Source of the DNA: Kaistella yonginensis
Lineage (GTDB): Bacteria > Bacteroidota > Bacteroidia > Flavobacteriales > Weeksellaceae
Assembly (NCBI RefSeq): GCF_030409525.1
Contig: NZ_JAUFQB010000019.1
Location: forward strand, 1-64,000
DNA: 64,000 nt
Reading direction: 5' to 3'
The translations under genes and the position numbers were made by a program. Below the pieces are notes generated by a model. That model was given only the letters and a program-made list of their open reading frames with translations, was not told where the DNA came from and did not search any database. Shown in pieces: positions 36,784-45,755 of this stretch (its first letter is position 1; each line of letters opens with the position of its first letter).

Positions 36784-37925
36784 ACAACTCTGCAACAACC
36801 AGGTTGATCTCCAAGATCGCATTAGAATACAATGGAAACGACAAAGGAATGGCAGAACTTGCGGCAGTAAATTTTCTTTTGAGCAGCAATTCAGAAGATC
36901 AATTTCACGAAATGAAAATTGTAGCTGATCGAAATCACAAGGTTAAAAAATGGGCATTAACCGGCTATATTTCTCCACCAGAAGAAATTGGCAAATCGCT
37001 TTCCAATGAGGAATTGTCGGACATTGCGATTGAAGCATTAAGGAAAGTTGGCGTTACGGATTTAAATCAATTTCGCTTGGATATTCACAATAGTACGAAG
37101 CAAAAACATATTCATTTTGTGGTGAATAGAATGAATATTCATGGGAAATGCACGGTAAAATCGCATAGAATTGGAGAGAGATTCGGAGAAGCAGTCCGAC
37201 AGATTTGCCAGGAACGAAATCTAAAAACCGATGTAGAAATTGGAATTGAGAAAAAAGCAGAAATGCTGAAAAACCTCACAGAATCTTTGCGAACATCCAA
37301 TAATTTTGAAGAATTAATTTCAAAAATGCGTGCAAAAGGTTTTGATGTGCAACTTTCATCCAATGTAAAAGATGGAATTTCTGGAATGCGAATCATTTTG
37401 GAAAAAGACAAGAATCCTAATACTGAACGACAATACAAAGCAGGTTACACGCTTTCTCAAATTTCAAATAAATTGAAAATTTCGGAAGTAAAAATGGCTT
37501 TTGAGATTAAACAATCGTTCAAAAAAAATCTAAACATTGCTAGAAGTTTGAATGATCTACAAATTAAAATGCACCAAGATGGTTTCAAAATGAGATTTCA
37601 ATACAAAGGAGAATTTAAACCCAATCAAAGCAATGAAGTGCAAGATGTTTGGATCAATAAAATCTATCACAATATACAAAACCAACCAAAAGATGGCTTT
37701 TTTTATAAGAAATTCGATGGTTTTTCGCTTTCTGCAATTGATAGTAATTATTCTGATTTAATCGGCGCAAATTCACGCAATAAAACTATTACAAGTGGTT
37801 CCAAAAAGGCAGAAGATTCCATTTTAGAAGTTGCAGAAGAGCTGATTGAAGATATTTTGAAACCAACTTATGTTGCACAACAGGAAGATGATTGGTGGAA
37901 AAAGAAAAGGAAGGGAAGGAGGTGA
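36780..37925 (+). CDS. MobB-type relaxase/mobilization nuclease
   Basis: The 381-residue protein has the relaxase histidine motif in KQKHIHFVVNRMN near residues 107-119, preceded by FRLDIHNS, and a long helical C-terminal part ending in a very basic tail (DDWWKKKRKGRR). It would nick oriT and lead one strand into a recipient with the help of a conjugative element's type IV secretion. No secretion genes are visible, so the island appears mobilizable rather than self-transmissible within this window. Confidence 0.83.
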   Translation: MNNSATTRLISKIALEYNGNDKGMAELAAVNFLLSSNSEDQFHEMKIVADRNHKVKKWALTGYISPPEEIGKSLSNEELSDIAIEALRKVGVTDLNQFRLDIHNSTKQKHIHFVVNRMNIHGKCTVKSHRIGERFGEAVRQICQERNLKTDVEIGIEKKAEMLKNLTESLRTSNNFEELISKMRAKGFDVQLSSNVKDGISGMRIILEKDKNPNTERQYKAGYTLSQISNKLKISEVKMAFEIKQSFKKNLNIARSLNDLQIKMHQDGFKMRFQYKGEFKPNQSNEVQDVWINKIYHNIQNQPKDGFFYKKFDGFSLSAIDSNYSDLIGANSRNKTITSGSKKAEDSILEVAEELIEDILKPTYVAQQEDDWWKKKRKGRR

Positions 37926-37964
37926 ATTTTCAAAAATGAATGTTTAACATTATTTAAAATGATT

Positions 37965-38003
37965 GTTATTTCAAACAAATAACATATTTTTGTATGAAAT
38001 AAC
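37965..38003. promoter_or_regulatory. HipB operator candidates overlapping the promoter
   Basis: GTTATTT at 37965-37971 and AAATAAC at 37977-37983 form a 7+5+7 palindrome, and a third AAATAAC half lies at 37997-38003. They bracket the -7 box TATTTTTG at 37985-37992, which is the arrangement of an autorepressed toxin-antitoxin promoter. Confidence 0.5.
37985..37992 (+). promoter_or_regulatory. TAnnTTTG -7 box of hipBA
   Basis: TATTTTTG is a full match, 18 bp upstream of the hipB ATG. Confidence 0.6.
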
Positions 38004-38010
38004 GAACGTT

Positions 38011-38301
38011 ATGAATACAAAAGAACAAATCATCCTTCCGAAATTCGCTCAATTATTGGAGGAAATGGGAGAGAATATTAAACTTGCCAGAAAACGGCGA
38101 AAATTAACAGCTATTCAAGTTGCAGAAAGGGCAGGAATTGCTCGTTCAACATTGTATTTAATAGAAAAAGGTGATTCCAGCGTTTCTTTGGGTGCTTATT
38201 TTAATGTTTTAAGAGTTTTGGGATTGCAAAATGATTTTCTGAAATTAGCTGCAGATGACGAGTTTGGAAGAAAATTGCAGGATTTGGAATTACTCAAATA
38301 A
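38011..38301 (+). CDS. HipB-like XRE antitoxin/repressor
   Basis: The 96-residue protein has an XRE helix-turn-helix (ENIKLARKRRKLTAIQVAERAGIARSTLYLIEKGD, about 18-52). The start is taken at 38011 because it follows the -7 box at 37985; a longer frame from 37963 would include the promoter. It lies 12 bp before a HipA-like kinase gene. In hipBA pairs it represses the operon and neutralises the kinase. Confidence 0.85.
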   Translation: MNTKEQIILPKFAQLLEEMGENIKLARKRRKLTAIQVAERAGIARSTLYLIEKGDSSVSLGAYFNVLRVLGLQNDFLKLAADDEFGRKLQDLELLK

Positions 38302-38313
38302 ACGTCTAATACT

Positions 38314-39561
38314 ATGAAACAAGCGAAATTTGAAATCTATGTTTTCGCCGATTGGAAGGGAATGGCTGAACCAAAACTGATGGGAGTTCTTTCCGCACAT
38401 TACGGAAAAGGAAAAAAAGCGTTTGGTTTTGAATACGATAAAGAATGGATTAAAACAGGGTCTCAACGATTAATTGATCCTGATATTCAGTTTTTTTCAG
38501 GTGCCCAATTTCCAAATAATAAAGAAAATTTCGGCGTTTTTTTAGACAGTATGCCCGATACTTGGGGAAGAACTTTAATGAAAAGAAAAACCGCTCAGCA
38601 AGCCAGAGAAAATGGAGAAAAGACACAAACGCTTTATGATATAGATTATCTTCTTGGTGTTTTCGACAAAACCAGAATGGGTGCTTTGAGGTTCAAAACT
38701 TCTTTAGATGGCTCTTTTCTTGATGACGATCATGAACATTCTACACCACCTTGGTCGTCCATTCGAGAACTTCAAGCAGCAGCAAAAAATTTGGAAGATG
38801 ATGAAAATGCAGACGTCAAAAAATGGTTAGCAATTCTTTTGGCACCTGGATCTTCTTTAGGTGGAGCAAGACCAAAAGCCAATATTGAAGATGAAAAAGG
38901 AGATTTGTGGATTGCTAAATTTCCTTCAAAAAACGATACTATTGACAAAGGAGCTTGGGAATTTTTGGCGTATCAATTAGCTTTGAAAAGTGGCGTTGAA
39001 ATGACCGAATGTAAAATTGAAAAAATTGCAGGAAAATACCATACTTTTTTCACGAAAAGATTCGACAGAGAAGGCGATAGCAGAATTCATTTTGCATCTG
39101 CAATGACCATGACCGGAAATAGTGAAGAAAATTTAAGATTTCACACCGCAAGTTATCTAGATATAGCCGAATTTATAATGAATATCGGGTCGAATGTCAA
39201 TACAAATCTTCATCAATTATGGCGAAGAATCGTGTTCAATATTTGTATTTCAAATACAGACGATCATCTTCGGAATCACGGCTTTATTTTGACGGATAAT
39301 GGCTGGATTTTATCTCCTGCTTATGACTTAAATCCGTCTGTTGAGAAAGAGGGATTAGCTTTAAATATTGATATGGACGATAATTCTTTGGATCTCGAAT
39401 TAGCAAAAAATGTCGGGATTTATTTCCGATTAAGTGATACTGAAATGGATGCTATCATTCTTGAAGTTCAAAATGTTGTTCGCAATTGGAAAGATATTGC
39501 AACAGAAATCGGGATTCCGAGAGGAGAACAAGAGTTGATGAAAGGCGCTTTTCTGTATTGA
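38314..39561 (+). CDS. HipA-like serine/threonine kinase toxin
   Basis: The 415-residue protein matches HipA: N-terminal subdomain (GVLSAHYGKGKKAFGFEYDKEW), the LLAPGSSLGGARPKANI loop near 187-203, FTKRFDREG, the catalytic NTDDHLRNHGF near 313-323 and the metal-binding YDLNPS near 339. HipA kinases phosphorylate translation factors or tRNA synthetases and cause growth arrest. As an addiction pair it could keep the island in the population. Confidence 0.87.
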   Translation: MKQAKFEIYVFADWKGMAEPKLMGVLSAHYGKGKKAFGFEYDKEWIKTGSQRLIDPDIQFFSGAQFPNNKENFGVFLDSMPDTWGRTLMKRKTAQQARENGEKTQTLYDIDYLLGVFDKTRMGALRFKTSLDGSFLDDDHEHSTPPWSSIRELQAAAKNLEDDENADVKKWLAILLAPGSSLGGARPKANIEDEKGDLWIAKFPSKNDTIDKGAWEFLAYQLALKSGVEMTECKIEKIAGKYHTFFTKRFDREGDSRIHFASAMTMTGNSEENLRFHTASYLDIAEFIMNIGSNVNTNLHQLWRRIVFNICISNTDDHLRNHGFILTDNGWILSPAYDLNPSVEKEGLALNIDMDDNSLDLELAKNVGIYFRLSDTEMDAIILEVQNVVRNWKDIATEIGIPRGEQELMKGAFLY

Positions 39562-39668
39562 ATCTATATCAAATTCGAAATTAATTTTCACAAATTATAT
39601 CATAATTATTCGCTACGTCACGTTTCGGCGTAGCTAGTTTTCATCTTTGTATTCTAAAACAAAAGAAT

Positions 39669-41330
39669 ATGGAGACAAAAGAGAATTTCAACGCAATGGA
39701 ATGCATCGAGAGTATTTACCAATTTTCTAAAGATAGCAAACTTCGGCAACCGCTTTTTGAGGTTGTAGAAAACGAAATCAATTTGCTTTCAAAATATTTG
39801 CAACTTAAAGAAATTGAAACGGTTTTGTTTGCAAATGCATTTGTTCTTTGGTTTGAAAATAGCGATTTTACAGATGTTTTTGAGCATTTTGGCTTAACTA
39901 AATTCCAGGTTCTGAAATATAGAGAAGCCATTGAGATGTTGTACTGTAGAAATCTTTTGATGAATAAAAATGCTCGTAAACGGCAAATTTCCAGTTTTGA
40001 ACTTTCGCAAAATATCATCAATAGTATTTCTAAAAATGAAGTTATTAAATATGCTAAAATAGAAGAATCTTCAGACGAAAAAAACTTCGTAGATCTGCTA
40101 GAAGACTTCGATAAAAAAAGTGATCAGTTGAACGAAGGATTAATTAGTCCTTACGATTTCAGAGAATATATTTCGACTCTGTGTGAGGAAAATTTAGACC
40201 TGCCTATATTTCGTGAAATCAAAAATTACCAGCTCAATGCTTTCGAAACTTATTTCTTTTTAGATACGATCTGGGATGCTATTCAATATGGCGACAATGA
40301 TTTTCATACCCACATACAGATTACTGTAAATGAGTATTTTAACCGGAAAAGTCAGGCAATGAAATTTCAGAAATTAATTATCAACAAAGAAACTAAACTA
40401 TCAAAATTCAATTTAATTGAAATCTCAAAGGAAAATTTTCAGGATCGGAATAAGGCCAAATTGACTAAAAAAGTCGTCGATTTTCTAAAGGATAATGAAG
40501 ATCTGCTAATTGACGATATTTCTAAAGACGATTCAAAATTGATCAGAGCAAAAGATATTTCAACAAAAAAGCTTTTTTATAATGCGGATGAAAATACTCA
40601 GCTGCAACAGATCTCAAATGTTTTGCAGGATGATAAATTTAGAGAAATGCAGCGACGTTTGAAAGAAAAGACCATGCCGATCGGAATTACAGTAATTCTT
40701 CATGGCGTTCCCGGCACTGGAAAAACAGAAAGCGTTTATCAACTGGCAAAAAATTCGGGCCGGAATATTTTTAAAGTAGATATTTCCGAGACCAAAAGCA
40801 TGTGGTTTGGTGAAAGTCAGAAATTGGTGAAGAAGATTTTCACCGAATATGAAGAGATGAAAAGCAACGAAAAACTTTGTCCTATTTTACTTTTTAATGA
40901 AGCAGATGCAATCATCGGTAAACGAAAATCTGCAGGAAGTTCCAATGTTGCCGACACCGAAAATGCGATTCAAAATATAATCCTGGAAGAAATGGAAAAT
41001 TTCGACGGAATTCTATTCGCCACCACAAATCTTGTCGAAAATATGGATGCTGCTTTTGAGCGAAGATTTTTATTTAAAGTAAAATTCGAGCAACCATCTA
41101 CAGAAAACTCTGCTAAAATTTGGCAGGAAAAACTCCCTATTCTCTCTAAAAAGGAAAGTCAAATTCTCGCCGAAAAATTCAAATTCTCCGGTGGTGAAAT
41201 GGAAAATATTACCCGAAAATGTGCAATGCAGGAAATTATGCATGGAGATATTTTGAATTTTACAGACATCGAAGGTTTGTGCAAAAATGAAAAATGGAGT
41301 GGAGAAGAGAAACGCAAAATTGGATTCTAA
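39669..41330 (+). CDS. AAA+ ATPase
   Basis: The 553-residue protein has a helical N-terminal region of about 300 residues and a C-terminal AAA+ domain: Walker A HGVPGTGKTES near 343-353, Walker B ILLFNEADAI near 408-417 (with N in place of the usual D), and the second region ATTNLVENMDAAFERRFLF near 455-473. This is the classical ATPase core of proteasome-like/BCS1-type remodelers. A 68-aa membrane protein follows in the same operon. The substrate is unknown; position in the island suggests a stress or defence role. Confidence 0.78.
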   Translation: METKENFNAMECIESIYQFSKDSKLRQPLFEVVENEINLLSKYLQLKEIETVLFANAFVLWFENSDFTDVFEHFGLTKFQVLKYREAIEMLYCRNLLMNKNARKRQISSFELSQNIINSISKNEVIKYAKIEESSDEKNFVDLLEDFDKKSDQLNEGLISPYDFREYISTLCEENLDLPIFREIKNYQLNAFETYFFLDTIWDAIQYGDNDFHTHIQITVNEYFNRKSQAMKFQKLIINKETKLSKFNLIEISKENFQDRNKAKLTKKVVDFLKDNEDLLIDDISKDDSKLIRAKDISTKKLFYNADENTQLQQISNVLQDDKFREMQRRLKEKTMPIGITVILHGVPGTGKTESVYQLAKNSGRNIFKVDISETKSMWFGESQKLVKKIFTEYEEMKSNEKLCPILLFNEADAIIGKRKSAGSSNVADTENAIQNIILEEMENFDGILFATTNLVENMDAAFERRFLFKVKFEQPSTENSAKIWQEKLPILSKKESQILAEKFKFSGGEMENITRKCAMQEIMHGDILNFTDIEGLCKNEKWSGEEKRKIGF

Positions 41331-41341
41331 AAACACTAATA

Positions 41342-41548
41342 ATGAAAAAAGTATTTAAAATCTTTTTTGAAAAAATTCCCACTGAGCAATTAATTCAAGA
41401 AAGAACATTGACCTGGAAAATCTTGCTTCCAAAGTCACGAGAAAATGGAGGTTTAAAATTTCTCAAAATAATCATTCTCGTATTTTTTACATTTTTGATG
41501 CTGGTCCCACTATCAATTATTGTAGCGATAATATTTAGAATAAGATAG
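41342..41548 (+). CDS. Small single-helix membrane protein
   Basis: The 68-residue protein has one strong membrane helix (FLKIIILVFFTFLMLVPLSIIVAIIF) at the C-terminus and a charged N-terminal part. The ATG at 41342 is preferred over an upstream in-frame ATG inside the ATPase gene. It starts 11 bp after the ATPase stop, so it may be its membrane partner. Confidence 0.5.
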   Translation: MKKVFKIFFEKIPTEQLIQERTLTWKILLPKSRENGGLKFLKIIILVFFTFLMLVPLSIIVAIIFRIR

Positions 41549-41570
41549 ATCAAATTTAAAAATTGCAAGC

Positions 41571-41804
41571 ATGTCACAAGTTATTTACATCGGACTTAAA
41601 CTCATCAAAATTCCAGCTGAAAATCGATTTCAGTTAATAAGTTCGGATAATGCAGGGATTTCCTGGCAAATCATTTTTGAAGGATCAAATGAAACAGGAG
41701 AGTTTTTTGAATTGGGAACGAAAGGAAAAATTGTTTTTGCCAAAACTTCAAACGGGAAATTTCGATCCGTCACGGGAGGTAGAACTTGGACAAAAATAAG
41801 ATAG
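41571..41804 (+). CDS. Small BNR-like protein A
   Basis: The 77-residue protein contains two short beta-rich units with Asp-box-like patterns (SSDNAGISWQIIFEG and TSNGKFRSVTGGRTWTKIR). It is clearly related to the 90-residue protein at 43298, which begins MSQLI where this begins MSQVI and ends in the same W-T-K-I-R. Function unknown. Confidence 0.6.
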   Translation: MSQVIYIGLKLIKIPAENRFQLISSDNAGISWQIIFEGSNETGEFFELGTKGKIVFAKTSNGKFRSVTGGRTWTKIR

Positions 41805-41924
41805 GCTAGGAATATTACTCGAAACTATTTTAAATTAGAATTTCATGCTTATTTAAAAAGAAATAAACGAGAATTGTAGTAACTGATTTTATTGATAAAT
41901 AAACGTAATTTTAAAAAAAATAAT

Positions 41925-42608
41925 ATGACATTAGAAAAATTTGAATTGGCTGAAAAAGAAAATGATCAACTATTTTCAGGTGAAAACGTTATTCATGACG
42001 GGATTGTGGATTTTACACAGTACAATAAAACATCCCCTAAAATTCTTTGGATTTTAAAAGAGGCGAATAGTTCAGAGTCGGGTTGGACGATGCGTGAAGC
42101 ACTTAATGATCTGAAAGAAAAATCTGGAGGACTTAAGACTGGATGGGCAAATACTTTCACATCAATAATATATACTACAAACGGTATTTTTACTGGCGAG
42201 GATTGGGATTCTATGGGTAATTTTCATCAAGATCAATCTATTATTGAGGTGTTGCAAAAAGTTGCGTACATTAATGTGAAAAAAGTTCCCGGCGGAAGTA
42301 ATGCAGATTGGAACTTGATTAAAGAATATTATTCTGAAAATAAAACTGCGCTGCATCAACAAATACAATTGATTAATCCGGAGATCATTATTTTTGGCGG
42401 CACTTATAATTTTTTTGATGATGACTTTTTTGAATTATTCGGAGAACTTGAGTCAGATGTAGAAAATAATTCTTTACATATTTATCAGAACCAGGATTAT
42501 TTACTTTTAAATGCATATCATCCTAATAATCGTGTTATTAAGCATTCAACTTACTGCAATTTGATTTTAGATGCGGTTAAAAATTGGCAACTTAAATTTG
42601 GAAAATAA
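41925..42608 (+). CDS. Uracil-DNA glycosylase-superfamily-like protein A
   Basis: The 227-residue protein has the outline of a UDG-fold protein: ILWILKEANSS after the first strand (the water-activating loop position), a central IIIFGGTYNFF strand, and AYHPNN near the C-terminus in place of the HPS-type motif. The start ATG 41925 is chosen over a TTG at 41892. It is followed by a convergent WG-repeat gene. No activity can be assumed; UDG-fold proteins occur in several defence-like clusters. Confidence 0.6.
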   Translation: MTLEKFELAEKENDQLFSGENVIHDGIVDFTQYNKTSPKILWILKEANSSESGWTMREALNDLKEKSGGLKTGWANTFTSIIYTTNGIFTGEDWDSMGNFHQDQSIIEVLQKVAYINVKKVPGGSNADWNLIKEYYSENKTALHQQIQLINPEIIIFGGTYNFFDDDFFELFGELESDVENNSLHIYQNQDYLLLNAYHPNNRVIKHSTYCNLILDAVKNWQLKFGK

Positions 42609-42609
42609 A

Positions 42610-43161
42610 TCATAATTGAAGCCACTCCCGCAGTGGCTTTCTTCTTTTCAATAGCAAAAGAATCACTTCCGTAAAAGTTGGGATTTCATCAAAAATAAAT
42701 GGAATGATAACATGTTCTTGAAGATCAATAACTGCATATTTTACCTTTCCTCGAATGTTTTTTCCCACAGCAAAAAACGATTTTCCTAAATGTTTTCCTT
42801 TCAGATAATAATCTGTAATTTTAATTTCACCTTTTCGGTTCATAAATCCAAAGTTGTTTCCATTTCTACTTACACAGGCGTATTCGTTACAAAAAGTAGT
42901 AACATGCTTAAATTCTATTCCGTTTATTTCAATGTTTTTAAAATTGTAAAGTTTCCATTTGTGATTTTTTCGAGCCCAAAAGTGAAAATCAAACGCGGGA
43001 ATGATTTCTTCATATATCGGTGGAATGATAGATCCAAAATCGTCTGCAATTAGACCGAATAATCCTTTTGAGGAATACACGAATACTCCTTCGTATAAAC
43101 AAATATCTGTAAGTGGTGTCTGGTCATCCAGCTTTTCTATTTTTAAAATTGGGTAGTTCAT
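42610..43161 (-). CDS. WG-repeat-like protein A
   Basis: The 183-residue protein has KWG/WG-type units (KGLFGLIADDFGSIIPPIYEEI, NNFGFMNRKGEIKITDYY and KYAVIDLQEHVIIPFIFDEI). The last residues (RRKPLREWLQL) are encoded by the hairpin at 42619-42639 that lies between it and the convergent gene, so its natural end is probably lost or degraded. WG-repeat proteins are widespread and usually of unknown role. Confidence 0.6.
   Translation of the reverse strand: MNYPILKIEKLDDQTPLTDICLYEGVFVYSSKGLFGLIADDFGSIIPPIYEEIIPAFDFHFWARKNHKWKLYNFKNIEINGIEFKHVTTFCNEYACVSRNGNNFGFMNRKGEIKITDYYLKGKHLGKSFFAVGKNIRGKVKYAVIDLQEHVIIPFIFDEIPTFTEVILLLLKRRKPLREWLQL
42619..42645 (+). terminator. Hairpin between convergent genes
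   Basis: AAGCCACT (42619-42626) pairs with AGTGGCTT (42632-42639) around CCCGC, followed by T/C-rich sequence. It would end the UDG-like gene. Confidence 0.6.
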
Positions 43162-43297
43162 ATTGCTTCAAAAATAATACACTTCTAAGACAAAATGAGT
43201 CATTATTCTCTTCATCAATTTTAATGAATTTCTTTTTTAAGTGTCCTGTTTTGTCTTACCAGTCAATTAAATTTGCTTCCTAATTTTAAAAAGGAAA

Positions 43298-43570
43298 ATG
43301 TCGCAACTTATAGAATTTAAAGGAACATTTATTAGAATCTGCCCTACAAATCCATCGCATTTGCTTCAATTGAAAGATCGTGGAAAATCGTGGAGTTTGC
43401 TCTATGATGGATCAGAAACGATGAACTCAATAATGCAAATTGCTGCTGACAATACGATCATTCTATTATTTTGCAATAAAGGTTTTTTTATTTCCAAGTC
43501 GGGAATTGTCTGGACAAAAATCAGAGATCGACAACAGCTTGAAGATTTAAAGACTGATTACGAAATTTAA
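43298..43570 (+). CDS. Small BNR-like protein B
   Basis: A 90-residue relative of the 77-aa protein at 41571: both open MSQ(V/I)-like and close with SG/GG-x-WTKIR, with a LKDRGKSWSLLYDGS unit in the middle. The pair suggests duplication within this region. Function unknown. Confidence 0.55.
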   Translation: MSQLIEFKGTFIRICPTNPSHLLQLKDRGKSWSLLYDGSETMNSIMQIAADNTIILLFCNKGFFISKSGIVWTKIRDRQQLEDLKTDYEI

Positions 43571-43630
43571 AAGACTAAAATGGAAAGAAAAAACTATCTT
43601 TAATTCAAAACAAAAACCAATAGAAACGCT

Positions 43631-44080
43631 GTGGAAACGATTGATTTAATTAAAGAACTGAAACAAAATATTCTTCATATTCAAAGTACAGATTCTCTTG
43701 ATGACGTGAAGGAAGCCGAATTCTACGAGTTTCAAATTATGAATACTATTTTCCATTACTGTTTGAAAAATAAATATTCAACTGAAGGATTCCCCGAGAA
43801 ATATCAAGATCTCTTGGATAGTGAGGATGAAGATTTTCAGGATTTTTTAGATTTTAGCGTGAAATCATATTATGTTTATAAAGTTTCTTTACAACAAAAT
43901 GATGTTTTCAAAATGGTGAAACTTTATTGTAATGATTCTGAAGTTGTTTACAGCGATCAAGATTGTAGGAACGATATTTTAGTAGCGATTAAAATTCTTG
44001 AACAAGAAGGTGTAACTTTAGTTTTTAATCCTGATCTTTTTGTGAATATTCCACTTTTTAGACCTAAACTTCCAGGATAA
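43631..44080 (+). CDS. Hypothetical acidic protein, GTG start
   Basis: The 149-residue protein is acidic and mostly helical (KYQDLLDSEDEDFQDFLDF). The frame opens with GTG at 43631; no good ATG lies close, and the first in-frame ATG would lose about 35 residues. No family recognised. It sits in a plus-strand run before the metallophosphoesterase. Confidence 0.5.
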   Translation: METIDLIKELKQNILHIQSTDSLDDVKEAEFYEFQIMNTIFHYCLKNKYSTEGFPEKYQDLLDSEDEDFQDFLDFSVKSYYVYKVSLQQNDVFKMVKLYCNDSEVVYSDQDCRNDILVAIKILEQEGVTLVFNPDLFVNIPLFRPKLPG

Positions 44081-44122
44081 ATGTAAGAAGAATCTTATTA
44101 ATTTTAAAGATAAACAACTTTA

Positions 44123-44761
44123 ATGAAAATCGTTTTTATTTCCGACACTCATGGGCAGCATCGCAAACTTAAGAATCTCCCAAAAGCGGATTTGATTATT
44201 CATGGTGGCGATGTTTCAAAATTGGGACAAGCTCATGAAGTGGAAGATTTTATCCACTGGTTTCTTAGATTAGATTATGCTCACAAAATTTTTATCGCGG
44301 GAAATCACGATTTCTATTTTGAAGATTATTCTCGCGATTTTATCCAGAAAAAACTAACTTCAAACTGTCATTATCTTTGCGATAGCGGCGTTGAAATTGA
44401 AGGTGTTAAAATTTGGGGATCACCGGTTACGCCCACTTTTTTTAATTGGGCTTTCAACGTAGATCGTGGAAAACCCATTCAGAAATATTGGAACATGATT
44501 CCCTCCAATACCGATATTTTGGTAACCCATGGTCCGGTAGGTGGGATATTAGATGGAACGACATCCAACATCAATGCAGGTTGTGATGATTTACTGAAAA
44601 CGGTAAATAGAGTAAAACCCAAATTTCATTTGTTTGGTCATATTCATGAAGCTTATGGCGAAGAAAAAGTAAATGAAACCACTTTTGTCAATGGCAGTTT
44701 GTTGAATGAATATTACAATTTGGTGAATAGTCCTTGGGAATTTGAGTATCCGAAAGAATAG
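44123..44761 (+). CDS. Calcineurin-like metallophosphoesterase
   Basis: The 212-residue protein has all the metal-binding motifs of the family: SDTHG near residue 7, IHGGDV near 29, AGNHDFYF near 58, THGPVGG near 137 and FGHIHEAYG near 172. This form, with HGPVGG, is the compact type found in many bacteria. The substrate is unknown; cyclic nucleotide or nucleotide-like phosphodiesters are typical. Confidence 0.85.
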   Translation: MKIVFISDTHGQHRKLKNLPKADLIIHGGDVSKLGQAHEVEDFIHWFLRLDYAHKIFIAGNHDFYFEDYSRDFIQKKLTSNCHYLCDSGVEIEGVKIWGSPVTPTFFNWAFNVDRGKPIQKYWNMIPSNTDILVTHGPVGGILDGTTSNINAGCDDLLKTVNRVKPKFHLFGHIHEAYGEEKVNETTFVNGSLLNEYYNLVNSPWEFEYPKE

Positions 44762-44800
44762 CTCTTTTCTTTTGCCTAAATTTGTTCAAAATGTAATAGA

Positions 44801-45700
44801 ATGAATAGAAAGTTTTTGAGAATGACGTTACTGGTTCGGACGATTTTAAATGAAAATGGAAAGCTAAGTGTTGAAGAGATTCTTAAGAAAGTCGAAAAAC
44901 AATTTGAGGCTTATGCTGACATTGCTGACCTACGGTATGAAAGTTATTCCCTTTCAACGTTTAATAAAGATAAATCAGCAATTAAAGAAGCCTGGAAAAT
45001 AGATCTTGAATGTGATAACCAGAATCGATATTATATCAATTCAGACTTTGAAGGCCTCTTCCAAAATGACTTATTAAATTCTACCATCTTTCTAGCCTCT
45101 TTAAATACAGATTTGTTGTTGCCGGGCTTTGTTATTCCTGAAACCAGAAAAAATACAGGCTTACGCCATTTCTATCAAATCTCGAGAGCAATTGAAGAAA
45201 AGAGCGAACTCAAAATTTCCTATTTCGATTATATTTCCGAACGAGAAAAAAATAAAACGATTCAACCCTATCGTTTGAAACAGAAAGATTTTAAATGGTA
45301 TGTTTTAGCCACGGATTCGAGTGAAGTTCCGTTCAAAAGTTATGCCTTGGAAAGAATTCGTGATATTGAAACTTCAGGAAAATTTAGACCAAAAGAAATT
45401 GACTTTGTCGTACCTTTTCAATACGCAATAGGAATGTTCACCAATGAAGAAGCCGTAAAAGTGATTCTGGAATTCGACCACCGCGATGGACATTATCTGA
45501 AAGCTAACCCAATTCATCCTTCCCAAGAAGTGCTTTCAGAAGATAAGCAAACCATTCAGTTTGAGTTTTTCGTAAAACCCAATGAAGATTTTATCATGGA
45601 AATCATGAAACGAAGCTGGTCTCTAAAAGTCGTAGAACCACAGTTTTTAAAAGACAAATTCCTGGAGTATTGGAAAGCTGCGTTGAAGAGAAATAAATAG
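44801..45700 (+). CDS. WYL-domain transcription regulator A
   Basis: The 299-residue protein has a winged HTH-like N-terminal region (residues about 1-85) and a central WYL domain (ISYFDYISEREKNKTIQPYRLKQKDFKWYVLATDSS, about 145-180), followed by a WCX-like C-terminal part. WYL proteins sense nucleic acid or small ligands and often switch defence genes. It resembles the protein at 50590 in length and plan. The three minus-strand genes to its right may be its target. Confidence 0.8.
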   Translation: MNRKFLRMTLLVRTILNENGKLSVEEILKKVEKQFEAYADIADLRYESYSLSTFNKDKSAIKEAWKIDLECDNQNRYYINSDFEGLFQNDLLNSTIFLASLNTDLLLPGFVIPETRKNTGLRHFYQISRAIEEKSELKISYFDYISEREKNKTIQPYRLKQKDFKWYVLATDSSEVPFKSYALERIRDIETSGKFRPKEIDFVVPFQYAIGMFTNEEAVKVILEFDHRDGHYLKANPIHPSQEVLSEDKQTIQFEFFVKPNEDFIMEIMKRSWSLKVVEPQFLKDKFLEYWKAALKRNK

Positions 45701-45727
45701 GAAAAGCCAATAACTTGTGGCTTTTCC
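45700..45727. terminator. Bidirectional terminator
   Basis: GGAAAAGCCA (45700-45709) and TGGCTTTTCC (45718-45727) form a perfect 10-bp stem between the convergent WYL gene and the 285-aa gene. Confidence 0.65.
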
Positions 45728-45755
45728 AAATATACTGATACAGATTTAAATTTAT

